Shown: positions 8,008 through 16,976 of the stretch, in pieces
How positions within the stretch are numbered: position 1 is the stretch's first letter
Layout of the letters: each line of letters opens with the position of its first letter
Assembly (NCBI RefSeq): GCF_002849655.1
Contig: NZ_PDNW01000011.1
Location: forward strand, 62,001-126,000
DNA from: Pollutimonas subterranea
Lineage (GTDB): Bacteria; Pseudomonadota; Gammaproteobacteria; Burkholderiales; Burkholderiaceae_B
DNA length: 64,000 bases
Reading direction: 5' to 3'
Notes under the pieces: generated by a model
Seen by the model: the letters and a program-made list of their open reading frames with translations, nothing else
Told to the model about the DNA's origin: nothing
Databases searched by the model: none
Made by a program: the position numbers and the translations under genes

Positions 8008-8724
8008 ATGACAAGCCCTGTGATAGAACTGGACCAGGTTTCTCTTGGCTGGCGTGATCGCGTTGCCGTGCGCGACGTGACCGGCGCTTTCGCGCGGGGT
8101 TCGCTGACCGCCATCGTCGGTCCCAATGGCGCCGGCAAGTCCACGTTGATCAAGGGGATCATGGGGCTGGTCAGTCCTTTGCGCGGGCAGATACGGCTGG
8201 CGGGGGACTCACGCAATCAGATCGCATGCCTGCCGCAATTGGGTGAACTCGATCGCAGTTTCCCCATCAGCACTTATGATCTTGTTGCCATGGGAGCCTG
8301 GCGCCGCGTCGGGGCATGGAAACGCTTTGACGCGTCCGAGCACGAGCGCGTAAAGGCAGCGCTCGACATGGTCGGGCTGGCCGATTTCGGCCCTCGTATC
8401 ATCGGCACGCTGTCGGGCGGGCAGTTGCAGCGCGCACTGTTCGCACGCCTGCTGCTGCACGATGCCCACACCTTGTTGCTGGACGAGCCTTTCGCCGCCG
8501 TCGATCGCAATACGACCGAGGATCTCATGGTCTTGCTGGAGTCCTGGCATCGGGAAGGCCGAACGGTGATTGCGGTGTTGCACGATCTTGATATGGTGCG
8601 TGCCCGTTTTCCGCAAGCCCTGCTTATGGCGGGGCAAGCTGTTGCCTGGGGGCCGACCCAGGAAGTGCTGACGCCCGAGAATCTGCATCTGGCACGGCAT
8701 TTATGCGCGGGAGACTATCTATGA
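8008..8724 (+). CDS. znuC: Zinc ABC transporter ATP-binding protein
   Basis: 238 residues. Walker A GPNGAGKST, Q-loop LPQLGEL, ABC signature LSGGQLQRA, Walker B LLLDEPFAAVD and the H-loop VLHDL are all present, so it should be an active ATPase. It belongs to the metal-ABC (ZnuC/MntA/SitB) group. Divergent zur and a His-rich receptor downstream point to zinc. The stop codon overlaps the start of the permease gene (ATGA). Confidence 0.93.
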   Translation: MTSPVIELDQVSLGWRDRVAVRDVTGAFARGSLTAIVGPNGAGKSTLIKGIMGLVSPLRGQIRLAGDSRNQIACLPQLGELDRSFPISTYDLVAMGAWRRVGAWKRFDASEHERVKAALDMVGLADFGPRIIGTLSGGQLQRALFARLLLHDAHTLLLDEPFAAVDRNTTEDLMVLLESWHREGRTVIAVLHDLDMVRARFPQALLMAGQAVAWGPTQEVLTPENLHLARHLCAGDYL

Positions 8725-9623
8725 TGTGGCTCTTCGATGTGCTGGTTGGCCCCTTTCTTGATTATGGCTTCATGCGCCGCGCCCTCGCCGGTGCGCTGGC
8801 CCTGGCGTTCGCTGCCGGGCCTTTGGGTGTATTCCTTGTGTTGCGCCGCATGAGCCTGATGGGCGACGCCATGGCGCACGCCATTTTGCCCGGAGTCGCC
8901 GTGGGTTTCCTGACCGCGGGTCTGTCCCTGAGCGCGATGACGATAGGCGGCATGATCACCGGCCTGGTGGTGGCGCTTTTGGCGGGCGCTGTGGCGCGCC
9001 TGACGCCCCAGCGAGAAGACGCCAGCTTTGCCGCGTTCTATCTCGTGTCGCTGGGACTGGGCGTATTGCTGGTTTCCTTGCGCGGCTCCAACATGGACCT
9101 CATCCATGTGCTGTTCGGAACCGTGCTGGGCCTGGATGACGGTTCCTTGCTGCTCGTCAGCACGACATCATCCATCACGCTGCTAGCGCTGGCGGTGATC
9201 TTCAGGCCGCTGGTCGTGGAGTGCCTGGATCCCTTGTTCCTGCGTGGTGAGGGTAGGGCGGGTTCACTGATACACATGGTTTTCCTGGTGTTGCTGGTCA
9301 TGACGCTGGTGGCCGGCTTCCAGGTGCTTGGAACGCTCATGGTCGTCGGCATCATGATGTTGCCGGCGACCGCAGCCCGATTCTGGGTGCGTTCAGTAGG
9401 ACGGCAGATGGTACTGGCCGCCGTCATTGGCAGTGTCGCCTCGTATACGGGGCTCCTGTTTTCGTATCACGCAAATGTACCGGCTTCGCCGTCGATCATT
9501 CTTTCGGCTGGCGCGGTGTATTTCATTTCGGTGTTTTTTGGGCCGCTGGGCGGGCTGTTGCAGGCCGCAAGACATGCCTATGCCCGACACCACCGGCTCT
9601 CTCAAATTTCGGAGCGACTTTAA
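8721..9623 (+). CDS. znuB: Zinc ABC transporter permease
   Basis: 300 residues from the ATG at 8721, which overlaps the znuC stop as ATGA; a longer frame starting at 8703 is less likely. ABC-3 family inner-membrane protein with about eight hydrophobic segments. GVFLVLRRMSLMGDAMAHA near the N-terminus is the family's cytoplasmic signature. The stop TAA overlaps the next gene's ATG by one base (TAATG). Confidence 0.93.
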   Translation: MMWLFDVLVGPFLDYGFMRRALAGALALAFAAGPLGVFLVLRRMSLMGDAMAHAILPGVAVGFLTAGLSLSAMTIGGMITGLVVALLAGAVARLTPQREDASFAAFYLVSLGLGVLLVSLRGSNMDLIHVLFGTVLGLDDGSLLLVSTTSSITLLALAVIFRPLVVECLDPLFLRGEGRAGSLIHMVFLVLLVMTLVAGFQVLGTLMVVGIMMLPATAARFWVRSVGRQMVLAAVIGSVASYTGLLFSYHANVPASPSIILSAGAVYFISVFFGPLGGLLQAARHAYARHHRLSQISERL

Positions 9624-10624
9624 TGGCGAAGACACTTGGCATCCAGCGTTTTTCGATCCCCGGTCGGCGCAGGATTCTTGCCGCACTGGCCGGTGGGGCG
9701 CTGGCCATGGCGGCTCCGTTCGCCTGGGCGGCGGATGGGCCACTGCGCGTGGTGGCCAGCTTTTCGATTATTGGCGATATGGTGAAAGAGATCGGCGGCG
9801 AACACGTCGCATTGACCACCATCGTCGGTCCAAACGGCGATGCGCACTCTTTCGAGCCGACGCCACGCGATGTACAGGCCTTGTCCCAGGCGCAAGTGCT
9901 CGTCATAAACGGCATGGACTTTGAAGGATGGCTGCCCCGTCTTATAAAGGCCGCCGATTTCGAGGGCGCCCAAGTGCTGGCGTCCAAGGGTGTGACTCCC
10001 AGGCAGTTGAACGATGCCGCCCACGGGAAGCCGTCGCATGACGGGCATGACCACCATGGGGATGACGATAGCGGGCACGTCCATCACGGCGACGTCGATC
10101 CCCACGCCTGGCAGAGCCTGGGCAACGGCATGATCTATGCCGAAAACATTGCCGATGGCCTGTCATTGGCCGATCCCGAAAACCAGGCCAGCTACAAGAA
10201 GCGTGCGCAAGCCTATATTGAAAAAATGAAGGCGCTGGACGTGGAAATCAGGCAGGCCCTTGATGCCATTCCCGCGGACAAGCGCAAGGTGATTACCTCG
10301 CACGATGCGTTTGGCTACTTCGCCCAGGACTATGGCATACAGTTTTTGTCGATAGCAGGCTTTTCGAGCAAGGCGGAACCGTCTGCCCGGGATGTCGCTG
10401 CGATCGTCGATCTGGCCAGGAAGGAAGGCATCGCCGGCGTGTTCATTGAAAATACCACGAATGCCAAATTGGTAGAACAGGTCGCGCGGGAAACCAAGGC
10501 GAAAGTGGGAGGCACCTTGTACTCCGACGCGCTTGCGCCTGCAGACCAGCCCGCAGCAACGTATCTGGGCATGTTCACCTGGAACGCCGGGCAGCTGCTT
10601 TATGTGCTGCAACCAACGCAGTAG
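9623..10624 (+). CDS. znuA: Periplasmic zinc-binding protein
   Basis: 333 residues. N-terminal signal peptide (twin-Arg-like start MAKTLGIQRFSIPGRRR, hydrophobic core, cleavage near AWAADG). Cluster A-I solute-binding protein: the metal-ligand regions contain GDAHSFEP, VDPHAWQS, SHDAFGYF and the later acidic ligand. A His/Asp-rich loop (about residues 133-155, HDGHDHHGDDDSGHVHHG) is typical of zinc-specific receptors. It delivers Zn(II) to ZnuB. Last gene of the operon. Confidence 0.94.
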   Translation: MAKTLGIQRFSIPGRRRILAALAGGALAMAAPFAWAADGPLRVVASFSIIGDMVKEIGGEHVALTTIVGPNGDAHSFEPTPRDVQALSQAQVLVINGMDFEGWLPRLIKAADFEGAQVLASKGVTPRQLNDAAHGKPSHDGHDHHGDDDSGHVHHGDVDPHAWQSLGNGMIYAENIADGLSLADPENQASYKKRAQAYIEKMKALDVEIRQALDAIPADKRKVITSHDAFGYFAQDYGIQFLSIAGFSSKAEPSARDVAAIVDLARKEGIAGVFIENTTNAKLVEQVARETKAKVGGTLYSDALAPADQPAATYLGMFTWNAGQLLYVLQPTQ

Positions 10625-10645
10625 CGTTGCCGAGGACTCAACGGG

Positions 10646-11602
10646 CTAACGCTTGCGGTTTGCGCGGGGGTGGGCCTTGTCATAGACCTGGGCCAGGTGC
10701 TGGAAATCAAGCCGGGTATAAATTTGCGTGGTGGAGATATTGGCGTGACCGAGCATCTCCTGCACCGCACGCAAATCCTGTGCTGATTGCAGCATATGGC
10801 TGGCAAAGCTATGGCGCAGGCTATGCGGGTGGACATGGATCGGCAAGCCGACGAGCGCGGCCAGCTTGTTCAATTGCAGTTGAACGACGCGTGGACTGAT
10901 ACGTTTGCCTCGAACGCCCAAGAACAGTGCCGCCTTCGAATCTGCGTCTGCCGCCTCGCCGGCCTGCTGCAGTTGATGGCGCGCTTCCAGCCAGCGCTCT
11001 ATTGCGTCGATGGCTTTTCGCCCCAGCGGGACGCTGCGTGTCTTGTTGCCTTTGCCTTTTACGATAGCCTCCTGCTCTGAAAGCAGGATCCAGCTTTGCG
11101 ATTCGTAGTGGTCGCGGCGGCAGTAGCGCCAGTCCAGGCTGACCAGCTCGGCCAGCCGCAAGCCGCTGGCGTATAGGATCTCGAACATGGCCTGGTCCCG
11201 GCAATCCACCGCGGTGTGCGGGGCGGGCAGGCCGGGCCGGTCGAGTAGTACTTGCGCTTGTTCCACCGAGAGGGCCTTGGGCAAACTGCGCGGCGCCTTG
11301 GGCGCTCGCACGCCGGCAACCGGGTTGAACTCAAGGCCCGCCGTCGTGGCCTGCCACTGGAAAAAGCCCCGCCACGCAGCCAGTGCCCGCGCCAGGCTTC
11401 TTGGCTTGAGTCCCTGGCTATGCAGGCGCGCCACAGCGTGTCGTATGTGGCTCTCGGTCAGGCCGTCCAGTGCCGTGTCGGGATGGCACTGCATTAGGTG
11501 ATTAAGATCTTGCCGGTACCCTGCCAAGGTATGCACGGAATACCGACGGTTGGACTGCAAGTGCGCGAGCCATTGCTCCATTGGGGTAGGCAAGGCGTGC
11601 AT
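10646..11602 (-). CDS. xerC: Tyrosine recombinase XerC
   Basis: 318 residues. It resolves chromosome dimers at dif together with XerD. An N-terminal SAM-like DNA-binding domain (MEQWLAHLQSNRRYSVHTLAGY) is followed by the catalytic domain: ASGLRLAELVSLDW (first Arg), the KGKGNKTRSVPLG Lys region, HSLRHSFASHM (His-x-x-Arg), GHANIST (His) and the nucleophilic Tyr in QIYTRLDF. Its position in the dapF-DUF484-xerC order is the usual proteobacterial one, so this is the housekeeping recombinase and not an island integrase. Confidence 0.94.
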   Translation of the reverse strand: MHALPTPMEQWLAHLQSNRRYSVHTLAGYRQDLNHLMQCHPDTALDGLTESHIRHAVARLHSQGLKPRSLARALAAWRGFFQWQATTAGLEFNPVAGVRAPKAPRSLPKALSVEQAQVLLDRPGLPAPHTAVDCRDQAMFEILYASGLRLAELVSLDWRYCRRDHYESQSWILLSEQEAIVKGKGNKTRSVPLGRKAIDAIERWLEARHQLQQAGEAADADSKAALFLGVRGKRISPRVVQLQLNKLAALVGLPIHVHPHSLRHSFASHMLQSAQDLRAVQEMLGHANISTTQIYTRLDFQHLAQVYDKAHPRANRKR

Positions 11603-11609
11603 GCTTGAC

Positions 11610-12293
11610 CTACGCGTACTCTTGGTGTTCGGGGCCTTTCAGGCGCAGCAAGCTGGCGCTGGCCAACTCGTTGATGGTGTCGAGAAAGGCCGTACCCATA
11701 TCGGGCGTGAAGCGCTCGGCGTCGTCTGAGCCCAATACCAGCAGACCTACAGGTTCGACACGGCCGACAGGGCGCAGCGCGATGATGGCCAGCGAAGCGG
11801 GTGGAGTGCCCAGCCAGCCGGCGGCCTCCTGGCTTCCGAGTGGACCGCAGAAAGGCTGGGTCAGGTCGCGTGCGTAGCTGCGGATAGAGTCGGTGACATC
11901 TTGCGCAAATTCGCTATCCTCGAGCCGCGGCAAATTCCAGACGCGCAATGCAATGGTGGGAAGGTCGAACAAATCGCCCAGGCTGCGCACGATGTGCGCC
12001 GGTATCTGCAAGGCGTCGTCCTCGGCCAGCATGCGGCAACACCATTGCATGAGCGTCTTGCTGATTTTTTCGTTGCCATTGGCATTACTGACCAGGCCCG
12101 AGAGCTTCCATTCAAGGTCTTTGGTCCGGGCGCGCAGTGTCAGGATCTGCCGCTCTCCCAGCGAAATCGCCCGGGTCTCATTGGGGTGAGGCACCCGCAG
12201 ATTGGAGAACAATTCGGCATGGTTCTGGAAGAACTCGGGGTGGTCTTTCAGGAAATGCGCGATATCGTCGGCGGATAAGCTGCTTGCGGTCAT
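11610..12293 (-). CDS. DUF484 family protein (GAF-like)
   Basis: 227 residues. The N-terminus [29 protein letters not shown] is the DUF484 family signature. It is followed by a coiled-coil-like helix (about residues 48-70) and a GAF-like domain ending near [11 protein letters not shown]. The function is unknown; the family is almost always found between dapF and xerC, as here. Its ATG overlaps the dapF stop (ATGA), and xerC begins 7 bases after its stop, so the three are co-translated. Confidence 0.9.
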   Translation of the reverse strand: MTASSLSADDIAHFLKDHPEFFQNHAELFSNLRVPHPNETRAISLGERQILTLRARTKDLEWKLSGLVSNANGNEKISKTLMQWCCRMLAEDDALQIPAHIVRSLGDLFDLPTIALRVWNLPRLEDSEFAQDVTDSIRSYARDLTQPFCGPLGSQEAAGWLGTPPASLAIIALRPVGRVEPVGLLVLGSDDAERFTPDMGTAFLDTINELASASLLRLKGPEHQEYA

Positions 12294-13183
12294 GGGCGGG
12301 ATGGGTCCTTGATGTTGAACTGATCAGTGAGTGCGTCGATGTCGACGTGTCCGGTAAATACGGTAACGGCAGGCCCGCTCATGCGCAGCGTATTGTTGTC
12401 CCAGCCTACGGCAAGTTGGCCGCCCCGGGTATTCACCAGCACAGGGCTGTCGAGCAGCCCGCGCCGGATACCCGCCACGACCGCCGCGCAGGCGCCTGTG
12501 CCGCAAGCAAGGGTCTCGCCGGCGCCACGCTCGTACACGCGCAAGTTGATGGTGTGGCGGTCGATGACTTGCATGAAGCCCGCATTGACGCGTTGCTTGA
12601 ACCGCGGATGCGATTCTATAAGGGGGCCTGTTTCAGCCACAGGGGCGTCATCGACGTTGGCGACCACCTGAACGGCATGTGGGTTGGAAATGGCGACTAA
12701 AGACAACAGGACGTCGTCGTGGCCGGGTAGCGGTAGCGTCCACAGCGTGTCTTGATCGCAGGGCGTGGATGACAGGCCTTGGACATCGAATGCCAGCGCC
12801 TCGGGTTCGAATCGGGTCTGGCCCATTTCGACAGAGACGTCGCCGGATTCGGATCGGGTCAAGGTGATAAGGCCTGTGCAGATCTCGGCGCGTAGCGGGT
12901 TGCGCCCGGACAAGCCTTGCTCATGGACGAACTGAACGAAGCAGCGCGCGCCGTTGCCGCAGTGTTCGACTTCGCTGCCATCGGCATTGAATATACGGTA
13001 GCGGAAGTCTGCTTCGGGATGTGACGGCGTTTCGACCAGCAGGAGCTGATCGGCGCCTATGCCGAAGTGACGGTCCGCCAGCGCACGCGCTCGTTGCGGC
13101 GTCATTTGTATTGATTGCCGTACGCCATCCAGGACAACGAAGTCGTTGCCGGCGCCCTGCATTTTTGCGAAATTCCAGATCAT
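12290..13183 (-). CDS. dapF: Diaminopimelate epimerase
   Basis: 297 residues from ATG 13183 ([19 protein letters not shown], the conserved family start). It interconverts LL- and meso-diaminopimelate for lysine and peptidoglycan. The catalytic cysteine pair is visible in [11 protein letters not shown] and [10 protein letters not shown]. Upstream in-frame residues are ignored as non-homologous. It lies about 70 bases downstream of a lipid acyltransferase gene and overlaps the DUF484 gene by 4 bases. Confidence 0.96.
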   Translation of the reverse strand: MIWNFAKMQGAGNDFVVLDGVRQSIQMTPQRARALADRHFGIGADQLLLVETPSHPEADFRYRIFNADGSEVEHCGNGARCFVQFVHEQGLSGRNPLRAEICTGLITLTRSESGDVSVEMGQTRFEPEALAFDVQGLSSTPCDQDTLWTLPLPGHDDVLLSLVAISNPHAVQVVANVDDAPVAETGPLIESHPRFKQRVNAGFMQVIDRHTINLRVYERGAGETLACGTGACAAVVAGIRRGLLDSPVLVNTRGGQLAVGWDNNTLRMSGPAVTVFTGHVDIDALTDQFNIKDPSRP

Positions 13184-13253
13184 GAGGTGATTATCCCGGA
13201 TTACAGCCGGTTTGTCCGAGTGATTCCCCAGACCGGCGGGCGTGCACGCCATG

Positions 13254-14144
13254 TTAGTAAATGCGAGCCTCGCCGTCGGGGCGTGTCTTGAAGCGGCGGT
13301 GTACCCAGTAGTACTGTGCAGGGTCCGTCAGGACCCAGTCTTCAATAAGGCGATTCAACCTGGCCGTGGCTTCCTCGGGCGCTTGCGTCCCCGGAAAGTC
13401 CTGCAATGGCGGCAGAACACTGATATGGTACTTGCCGGTATCAATATCGAGCCGGCTGATGATCGGAACGATAGCGGCATCCCACGTCTTTGCAATTTGC
13501 GCGGTAGCCAGCAGCGTGGCGGCCGGCACGCCGAAAAACGGTGCAAACACCGCGCCGGCGATGCCGAAATCCATATCGGGCAAATAATAGACGGGTATTC
13601 CGTTGCGCAAATGACGGATCAGCCCACGTATGCCATCGTGGCGGCTGACCAGATTCACCCGATTGAAGCGCCCGCGACCTTCCCGCACGATCTGGTCGAC
13701 GTCCGGATCGCTTTGCCGGGTGTACATGGTGGCCGATTCCTGCAAGAACATGGTCAGCCGCGTCGCCGCCGCATCCAGCCCGATAAAGTGGGGTGCCAGC
13801 AGGAGGATCTTGCGCTTGGCCTTGAGCAGTTCGTCCAGGTGTTCCAGCCCTGTAATAGGTGTCGCCGCCTGTATCGTGGAAGGCTGGCCAAACCAGAACA
13901 GCCCACGGTCCACGACCGAGTGCGCCAGCAGCCGGAAATGCCGACGCAGCCATATTTCGCGATCTTGTGGTGACCGTTCGGGAAAGCACAGAGCCAGATT
14001 GGTGCGCACGATGTGCGCGCGCGACCGCATCAACCGGGATGCCAGCCAGCCGAGCACCCCGGCCCAGCGCTGGCGTGTTTGCAGCGAGCTGCGTCCCAGG
14101 TACGAAAAAAAGGAACGAAGCAAAGGCAGTTTATTGAACTTCAT
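13254..14144 (-). CDS. Lipid A biosynthesis-type acyltransferase (LpxL/HtrB family), HX4D form
   Basis: 296 residues. Membrane-associated late acyltransferase family that adds secondary acyl chains to lipid A. The catalytic HX4D motif is in [14 protein letters not shown]. Other family marks are [10 protein letters not shown] and the C-terminal [12 protein letters not shown]. The ATG overlaps the stop of the upstream homologue by one base (TAATG), so two related enzymes are co-translated. Whether both act on lipid A, or one on another lipid, cannot be told here. Confidence 0.9.
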   Translation of the reverse strand: MKFNKLPLLRSFFSYLGRSSLQTRQRWAGVLGWLASRLMRSRAHIVRTNLALCFPERSPQDREIWLRRHFRLLAHSVVDRGLFWFGQPSTIQAATPITGLEHLDELLKAKRKILLLAPHFIGLDAAATRLTMFLQESATMYTRQSDPDVDQIVREGRGRFNRVNLVSRHDGIRGLIRHLRNGIPVYYLPDMDFGIAGAVFAPFFGVPAATLLATAQIAKTWDAAIVPIISRLDIDTGKYHISVLPPLQDFPGTQAPEEATARLNRLIEDWVLTDPAQYYWVHRRFKTRPDGEARIY

Positions 14145-14995
14145 TAATGTGCATCCGTTGGGCGCGGGGGCGCTTCTTTTGGAACCTTATAGCGGTTGTA
14201 GCTCCAGAGGTACTGCTGGGGGAAACGCCTGATCAAGGTTTCCATGGCACCGTTGATGGCGCCGGCCAGTGCGACAGGGTCGGTGGGCAGGGGTTCTGGC
14301 AACCTTACGTAGTGAATGCGCCAACCCTGGCCGGCTGCAAGCCGTTCGCCCGCAGTCAGGATGACCGCAACGCCGGTCTGTACCGCCAGCTTTCCGGCCA
14401 GCGTCATGGTGTACGCAGGCTTGCCGAAGAATGGCGCCCAGACGCCATCGCCGCCGCCGGGGACCTGGTCGGGCAACATGCCTACCGCTTCCCCGCGCTT
14501 GAGCGCCCGCACAAATTCGCGTACCCCCTGCATCGTGGCGGGCACGGCCCGCAATCCCGATGTGTTGCGGGCCTGTTCCATGATGGGTTCCAGGAAAGCC
14601 TGGCGGGGCGGCCGGTACATGACCGTAATCGGGCCATGCTGGATCAAGTACCTTGCGGTGATCTCGAAACACCCCAAATGCGGAGTCAGGTAAAGAATGC
14701 CCCGGCCTTCGTCCAGCGCGTCGCGCACCACTTGGTTGTCATCGCTGACCACTTTCTGCAGGCATTCTTCATTTCGCAGCCAGACCTTGGGGGTTTCGAA
14801 GATCATTGCGCCAGTCTGGCCGGCTGACTGGCGGGCAAAGGCGGGGTCTGTATAGCCGGCTTGCCGGGCATTGGCCTTAAGTCGATTTCGGTACCGGCCT
14901 GGCCAGGCATACAGCGCGCGCCCTGCGAAGTTTCCGATACCGTGCAGTATCGGCAGTGGTATCCATGCCAGAAATCGAAATAAAGCCAGGAACAT
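14144..14995 (-). CDS. Lipid A biosynthesis-type acyltransferase, HX4E form
   Basis: 283 residues from ATG 14995 (MFLALFRFLAWIPLPILHGIG, an N-terminal membrane anchor). LpxL/LpxM-like fold with HX4E in LYLTPHLGCFEITA, MLPDQVPGGGDGVWAPFFG and QQYLWSYNRYK. Second of a pair with the following gene (one-base overlap). The eight in-frame residues upstream of 14995 are not needed. The divergent gene metK starts 250 bases away. Confidence 0.9.
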   Translation of the reverse strand: MFLALFRFLAWIPLPILHGIGNFAGRALYAWPGRYRNRLKANARQAGYTDPAFARQSAGQTGAMIFETPKVWLRNEECLQKVVSDDNQVVRDALDEGRGILYLTPHLGCFEITARYLIQHGPITVMYRPPRQAFLEPIMEQARNTSGLRAVPATMQGVREFVRALKRGEAVGMLPDQVPGGGDGVWAPFFGKPAYTMTLAGKLAVQTGVAVILTAGERLAAGQGWRIHYVRLPEPLPTDPVALAGAINGAMETLIRRFPQQYLWSYNRYKVPKEAPPRPTDAH

Positions 14996-15053
14996 GAGCG
15001 GGCAATAACCCTCGTGCAATAAGTGTAAAGAGATGTCTTTGCGTATTTTCGCT

Positions 15054-15059
15054 TAAAAT
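15054..15059 (+). promoter_or_regulatory. Candidate -10 box of metK
   Basis: TAAAAT at 15054-15059 in the context CGCTTAAAATAGGGT closely matches the context CGCTAAAATCGGGT before ahcY (16798-16803). Transcription would begin near 15066, right at the 5' side of the structured leader. No clear -35 box was found. Confidence 0.5.
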
Positions 15060-15065
15060 AGGGTT

Positions 15066-15146
15066 TATCGCTGAGTTAACCGACAACTTGCGGAGCGATC
15101 GCACCCTGTTATATCAAACAGTGTGCATAAAAAACCGCTAAAGCGT
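15066..15146 (+). ncRNA. SAM-II-like riboswitch candidate in metK leader
   Basis: P1 is ATCGCT (15067-15072) with AGCGAT (15094-15099). Its loop reads GAGTTAACCGACAACTTGCG, close to the SAM-II loop with UUUAACC. GCGG (15090-15093) can pair as a pseudoknot with CCGC (15135-15138). Between them stand ATAAA and, at the 3' end, GCTAAAG, both typical SAM-II elements. Unlike classical SAM-II, an extra hairpin is inserted: GCAC-C-CTGTT (15101-15110) with AACAG-T-GTGC (15117-15126). SAM feedback on metK would make sense. The GTG start is 100 bases downstream, so the output is not simple ribosome-site masking; a weak hairpin at 15208-15226 (ATGCTGG/CCAGTAT) followed by ATTT may matter. Confidence 0.6.
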
Positions 15147-15245
15147 CGCGCCCTGAGAACTACTGCTATGCAGGCATCCGAGGTGCAACGCGTTTCGTTC
15201 CACCTTCATGCTGGCAAAACCAGTATATTTACAGGACGTATCGCC

Positions 15246-16409
15246 GTGGCAAATAACGATTTTCTATTCACATCCGAATCCGTATCCGAAGGTCATCCCG
15301 ACAAAGTCGCCGACCAGATTTCCGATTCCATCTTAGACGCCATTCTCACTCAAGATCCCACCGCCCGTGTCGCCGCGGAAACGCTGTGCAACACAGGCCT
15401 GGTCGTACTGGCCGGTGAAATAACCACGACGGCCAACGTCGACTACATCCAGATCGCCCGCGACACGATACAGCGCATCGGCTACGACAACACCGAATAC
15501 GGTATCGATTACAAGGGTTGCGCTGTACTGGTCGCCTACGACAAGCAGTCGCCCGATATCGCGCAGGGCGTCGATCGCACTGAAGAAGAAATCCTGAATC
15601 AAGGCGCAGGCGACCAAGGTTTGATGTTCGGCTATGCCTGCGATGAAACGCCCGACCTCATGCCCGCTCCCATCTGGTACGCGCACCGCCTGGTGCAGCG
15701 CCAAAGCGAGCTGCGCAAAGATGGCCGCCTGCCCTGGTTGCGTCCCGATGCCAAATCGCAGGTCACATTCCGCTATGTCGACGGCAAGCCGGCGGAAGTC
15801 GATACCGTGGTGCTCTCGACGCAGCACGCGCCGGACATTTCCCAAAGCGACATCCGCGACGCCGTCATCGAACACATCATCAAGCCCAGCTTCCCCGATG
15901 GCTTGCTTACGCCGCAAACCCGATTCATGATCAACCCGACCGGCGTGTTCGTCATTGGCGGCCCGCAAGGCGACTGCGGACTGACAGGACGCAAGATCAT
16001 CGTCGATACTTACGGCGGCGCATGCCCACATGGCGGCGGTGCTTTCTCGGGCAAGGATCCTTCAAAGGTCGATCGATCCGCCGCCTATGCAGCGCGCTAC
16101 GTGGCCAAGAATATCGTGGCAGCCGGGCTGGCCCGTCAGTGCCAGGTGCAGGTCAGCTACGCCATCGGTGTTGCCGAACCCATCAATATCACCGTCTATA
16201 CGGAAGGCACCGGCGTTATACCGGACGACCAGATTGCACGTCTGGTGCGCGAAAACTTCGACTTGCGACCCAAGGGCATCATCAACATGCTCGACCTGTT
16301 GCGTCCCATCTACGCGAAAACGGCTGCTTACGGTCATTTTGGCCGCAGCGAGCCGGAGTTCAGCTGGGAAGCTTCCGACAAGGTGCAAGTCCTCAAGAAG
16401 GCCGCCTGA
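15246..16409 (+). CDS. metK: S-adenosylmethionine synthase
   Basis: 387 residues from a GTG start ([20 protein letters not shown]), where family homology begins. AGGA lies at about 15232-15235. ATG 15168 is in frame and would add 26 unrelated residues. The enzyme makes SAM from methionine and [27 protein letters not shown], the P-loop-like [13 protein letters not shown] and [16 protein letters not shown] are the canonical motifs. It heads the methionine-cycle region; ahcY and metF follow. Confidence 0.96.
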   Translation: MANNDFLFTSESVSEGHPDKVADQISDSILDAILTQDPTARVAAETLCNTGLVVLAGEITTTANVDYIQIARDTIQRIGYDNTEYGIDYKGCAVLVAYDKQSPDIAQGVDRTEEEILNQGAGDQGLMFGYACDETPDLMPAPIWYAHRLVQRQSELRKDGRLPWLRPDAKSQVTFRYVDGKPAEVDTVVLSTQHAPDISQSDIRDAVIEHIIKPSFPDGLLTPQTRFMINPTGVFVIGGPQGDCGLTGRKIIVDTYGGACPHGGGAFSGKDPSKVDRSAAYAARYVAKNIVAAGLARQCQVQVSYAIGVAEPINITVYTEGTGVIPDDQIARLVRENFDLRPKGIINMLDLLRPIYAKTAAYGHFGRSEPEFSWEASDKVQVLKKAA

Positions 16410-16415
16410 CGCCTG

Positions 16416-16775
16416 ATGTCCACAACCCCGGGCGCCGCGGTCGGCACCCTGGGGCGGAGCCCAACCATGCCTCATCGTAAAGCCAGTTCCGATTCGGACT
16501 CCTCGTTCGAAACGGCCAAGCGCCGTCTGGACGTTGCCGAAGTCCGCCGCGTAACGGGCGCTGCCGAACACGAAGCAGGCGACGTCAACATGCGCAGCCT
16601 GGTCCCGTCCGACTCGCCCTGCGTCGCAGTGTGCTCCACCTTGTATGACGAAATTTGCCGCGGTTGCGGCCGTACTGCCATGGAGGTCGCCAATTGGGTC
16701 TTCCTGGACGACGACGAAAAGCTGCAGGTGTGGCAACGTATCAGGGCGCAGGGATACCCGCGCCGCAAGGGCTGA
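16416..16775 (+). CDS. DUF1289 domain protein
   Basis: 119 residues. The C-terminal half is the DUF1289 domain: SPCVAVCSTLYDEICRGCGRT, then WVFLDDDEKLQVWQRI. Four cysteines (C-x3-C, C-x2-C) suggest metal binding. The N-terminal ~58 residues are Ser/charged low complexity; internal ATGs at about 16467 or 16590 could be the true start. It lies 6 bases after metK and probably shares its mRNA. Function unknown. Confidence 0.8.
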   Translation: MSTTPGAAVGTLGRSPTMPHRKASSDSDSSFETAKRRLDVAEVRRVTGAAEHEAGDVNMRSLVPSDSPCVAVCSTLYDEICRGCGRTAMEVANWVFLDDDEKLQVWQRIRAQGYPRRKG

Positions 16776-16797
16776 GGCCTGCCTCGAATATTTACGC

Positions 16798-16803
16798 TAA
16801 AAT
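16798..16803 (+). promoter_or_regulatory. Candidate -10 box of ahcY operon
   Basis: TAAAAT at 16798-16803 places the transcription start near 16810, exactly where the riboswitch begins. The surrounding bases resemble the metK promoter. No clear -35 was seen. Confidence 0.5.
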
Positions 16804-16810
16804 CGGGTCT

Positions 16811-16905
16811 TCCTGAGGAGCGCTGCGACGGAATGGATTGGGCCTGCTGGCTTTCAGTGCCATCCGCTAGGCTCAGGATCATCTTTTGTTTCAACGGCGC
16901 TCATC
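16811..16905 (+). ncRNA. S-adenosylhomocysteine (SAH) riboswitch
   Basis: The known SAH aptamer elements occur in order. P1 is CCTGAG (16812-16817) with CTCAGG (16872-16877). The conserved core is GAGGAGCGCTGCGACGG, a variable arm follows, then CTAGGCTCAGG. The pseudoknot strand CAACGGCGCTCATC has GCGCTC (16897-16902) pairing with GAGCGC (16818-16823). In this family ligand binding turns expression on. It sits about 70 bases upstream of ahcY, so SAH build-up would raise SAH hydrolase and MetF. Confidence 0.93.
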
Positions 16906-16976
16906 ATTCCCTGTACGGGCGGCGATGAGCACCTATTGCATAGTCTTTGCCAGTACAGTTTTATTGGGATAAAACT

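Noticed and set aside
10646-11602. Tyrosine recombinase as integrase of the catabolic island
   Set aside because: It is the housekeeping XerC in its conserved dapF-DUF484-xerC context, about 39 kb from the island.
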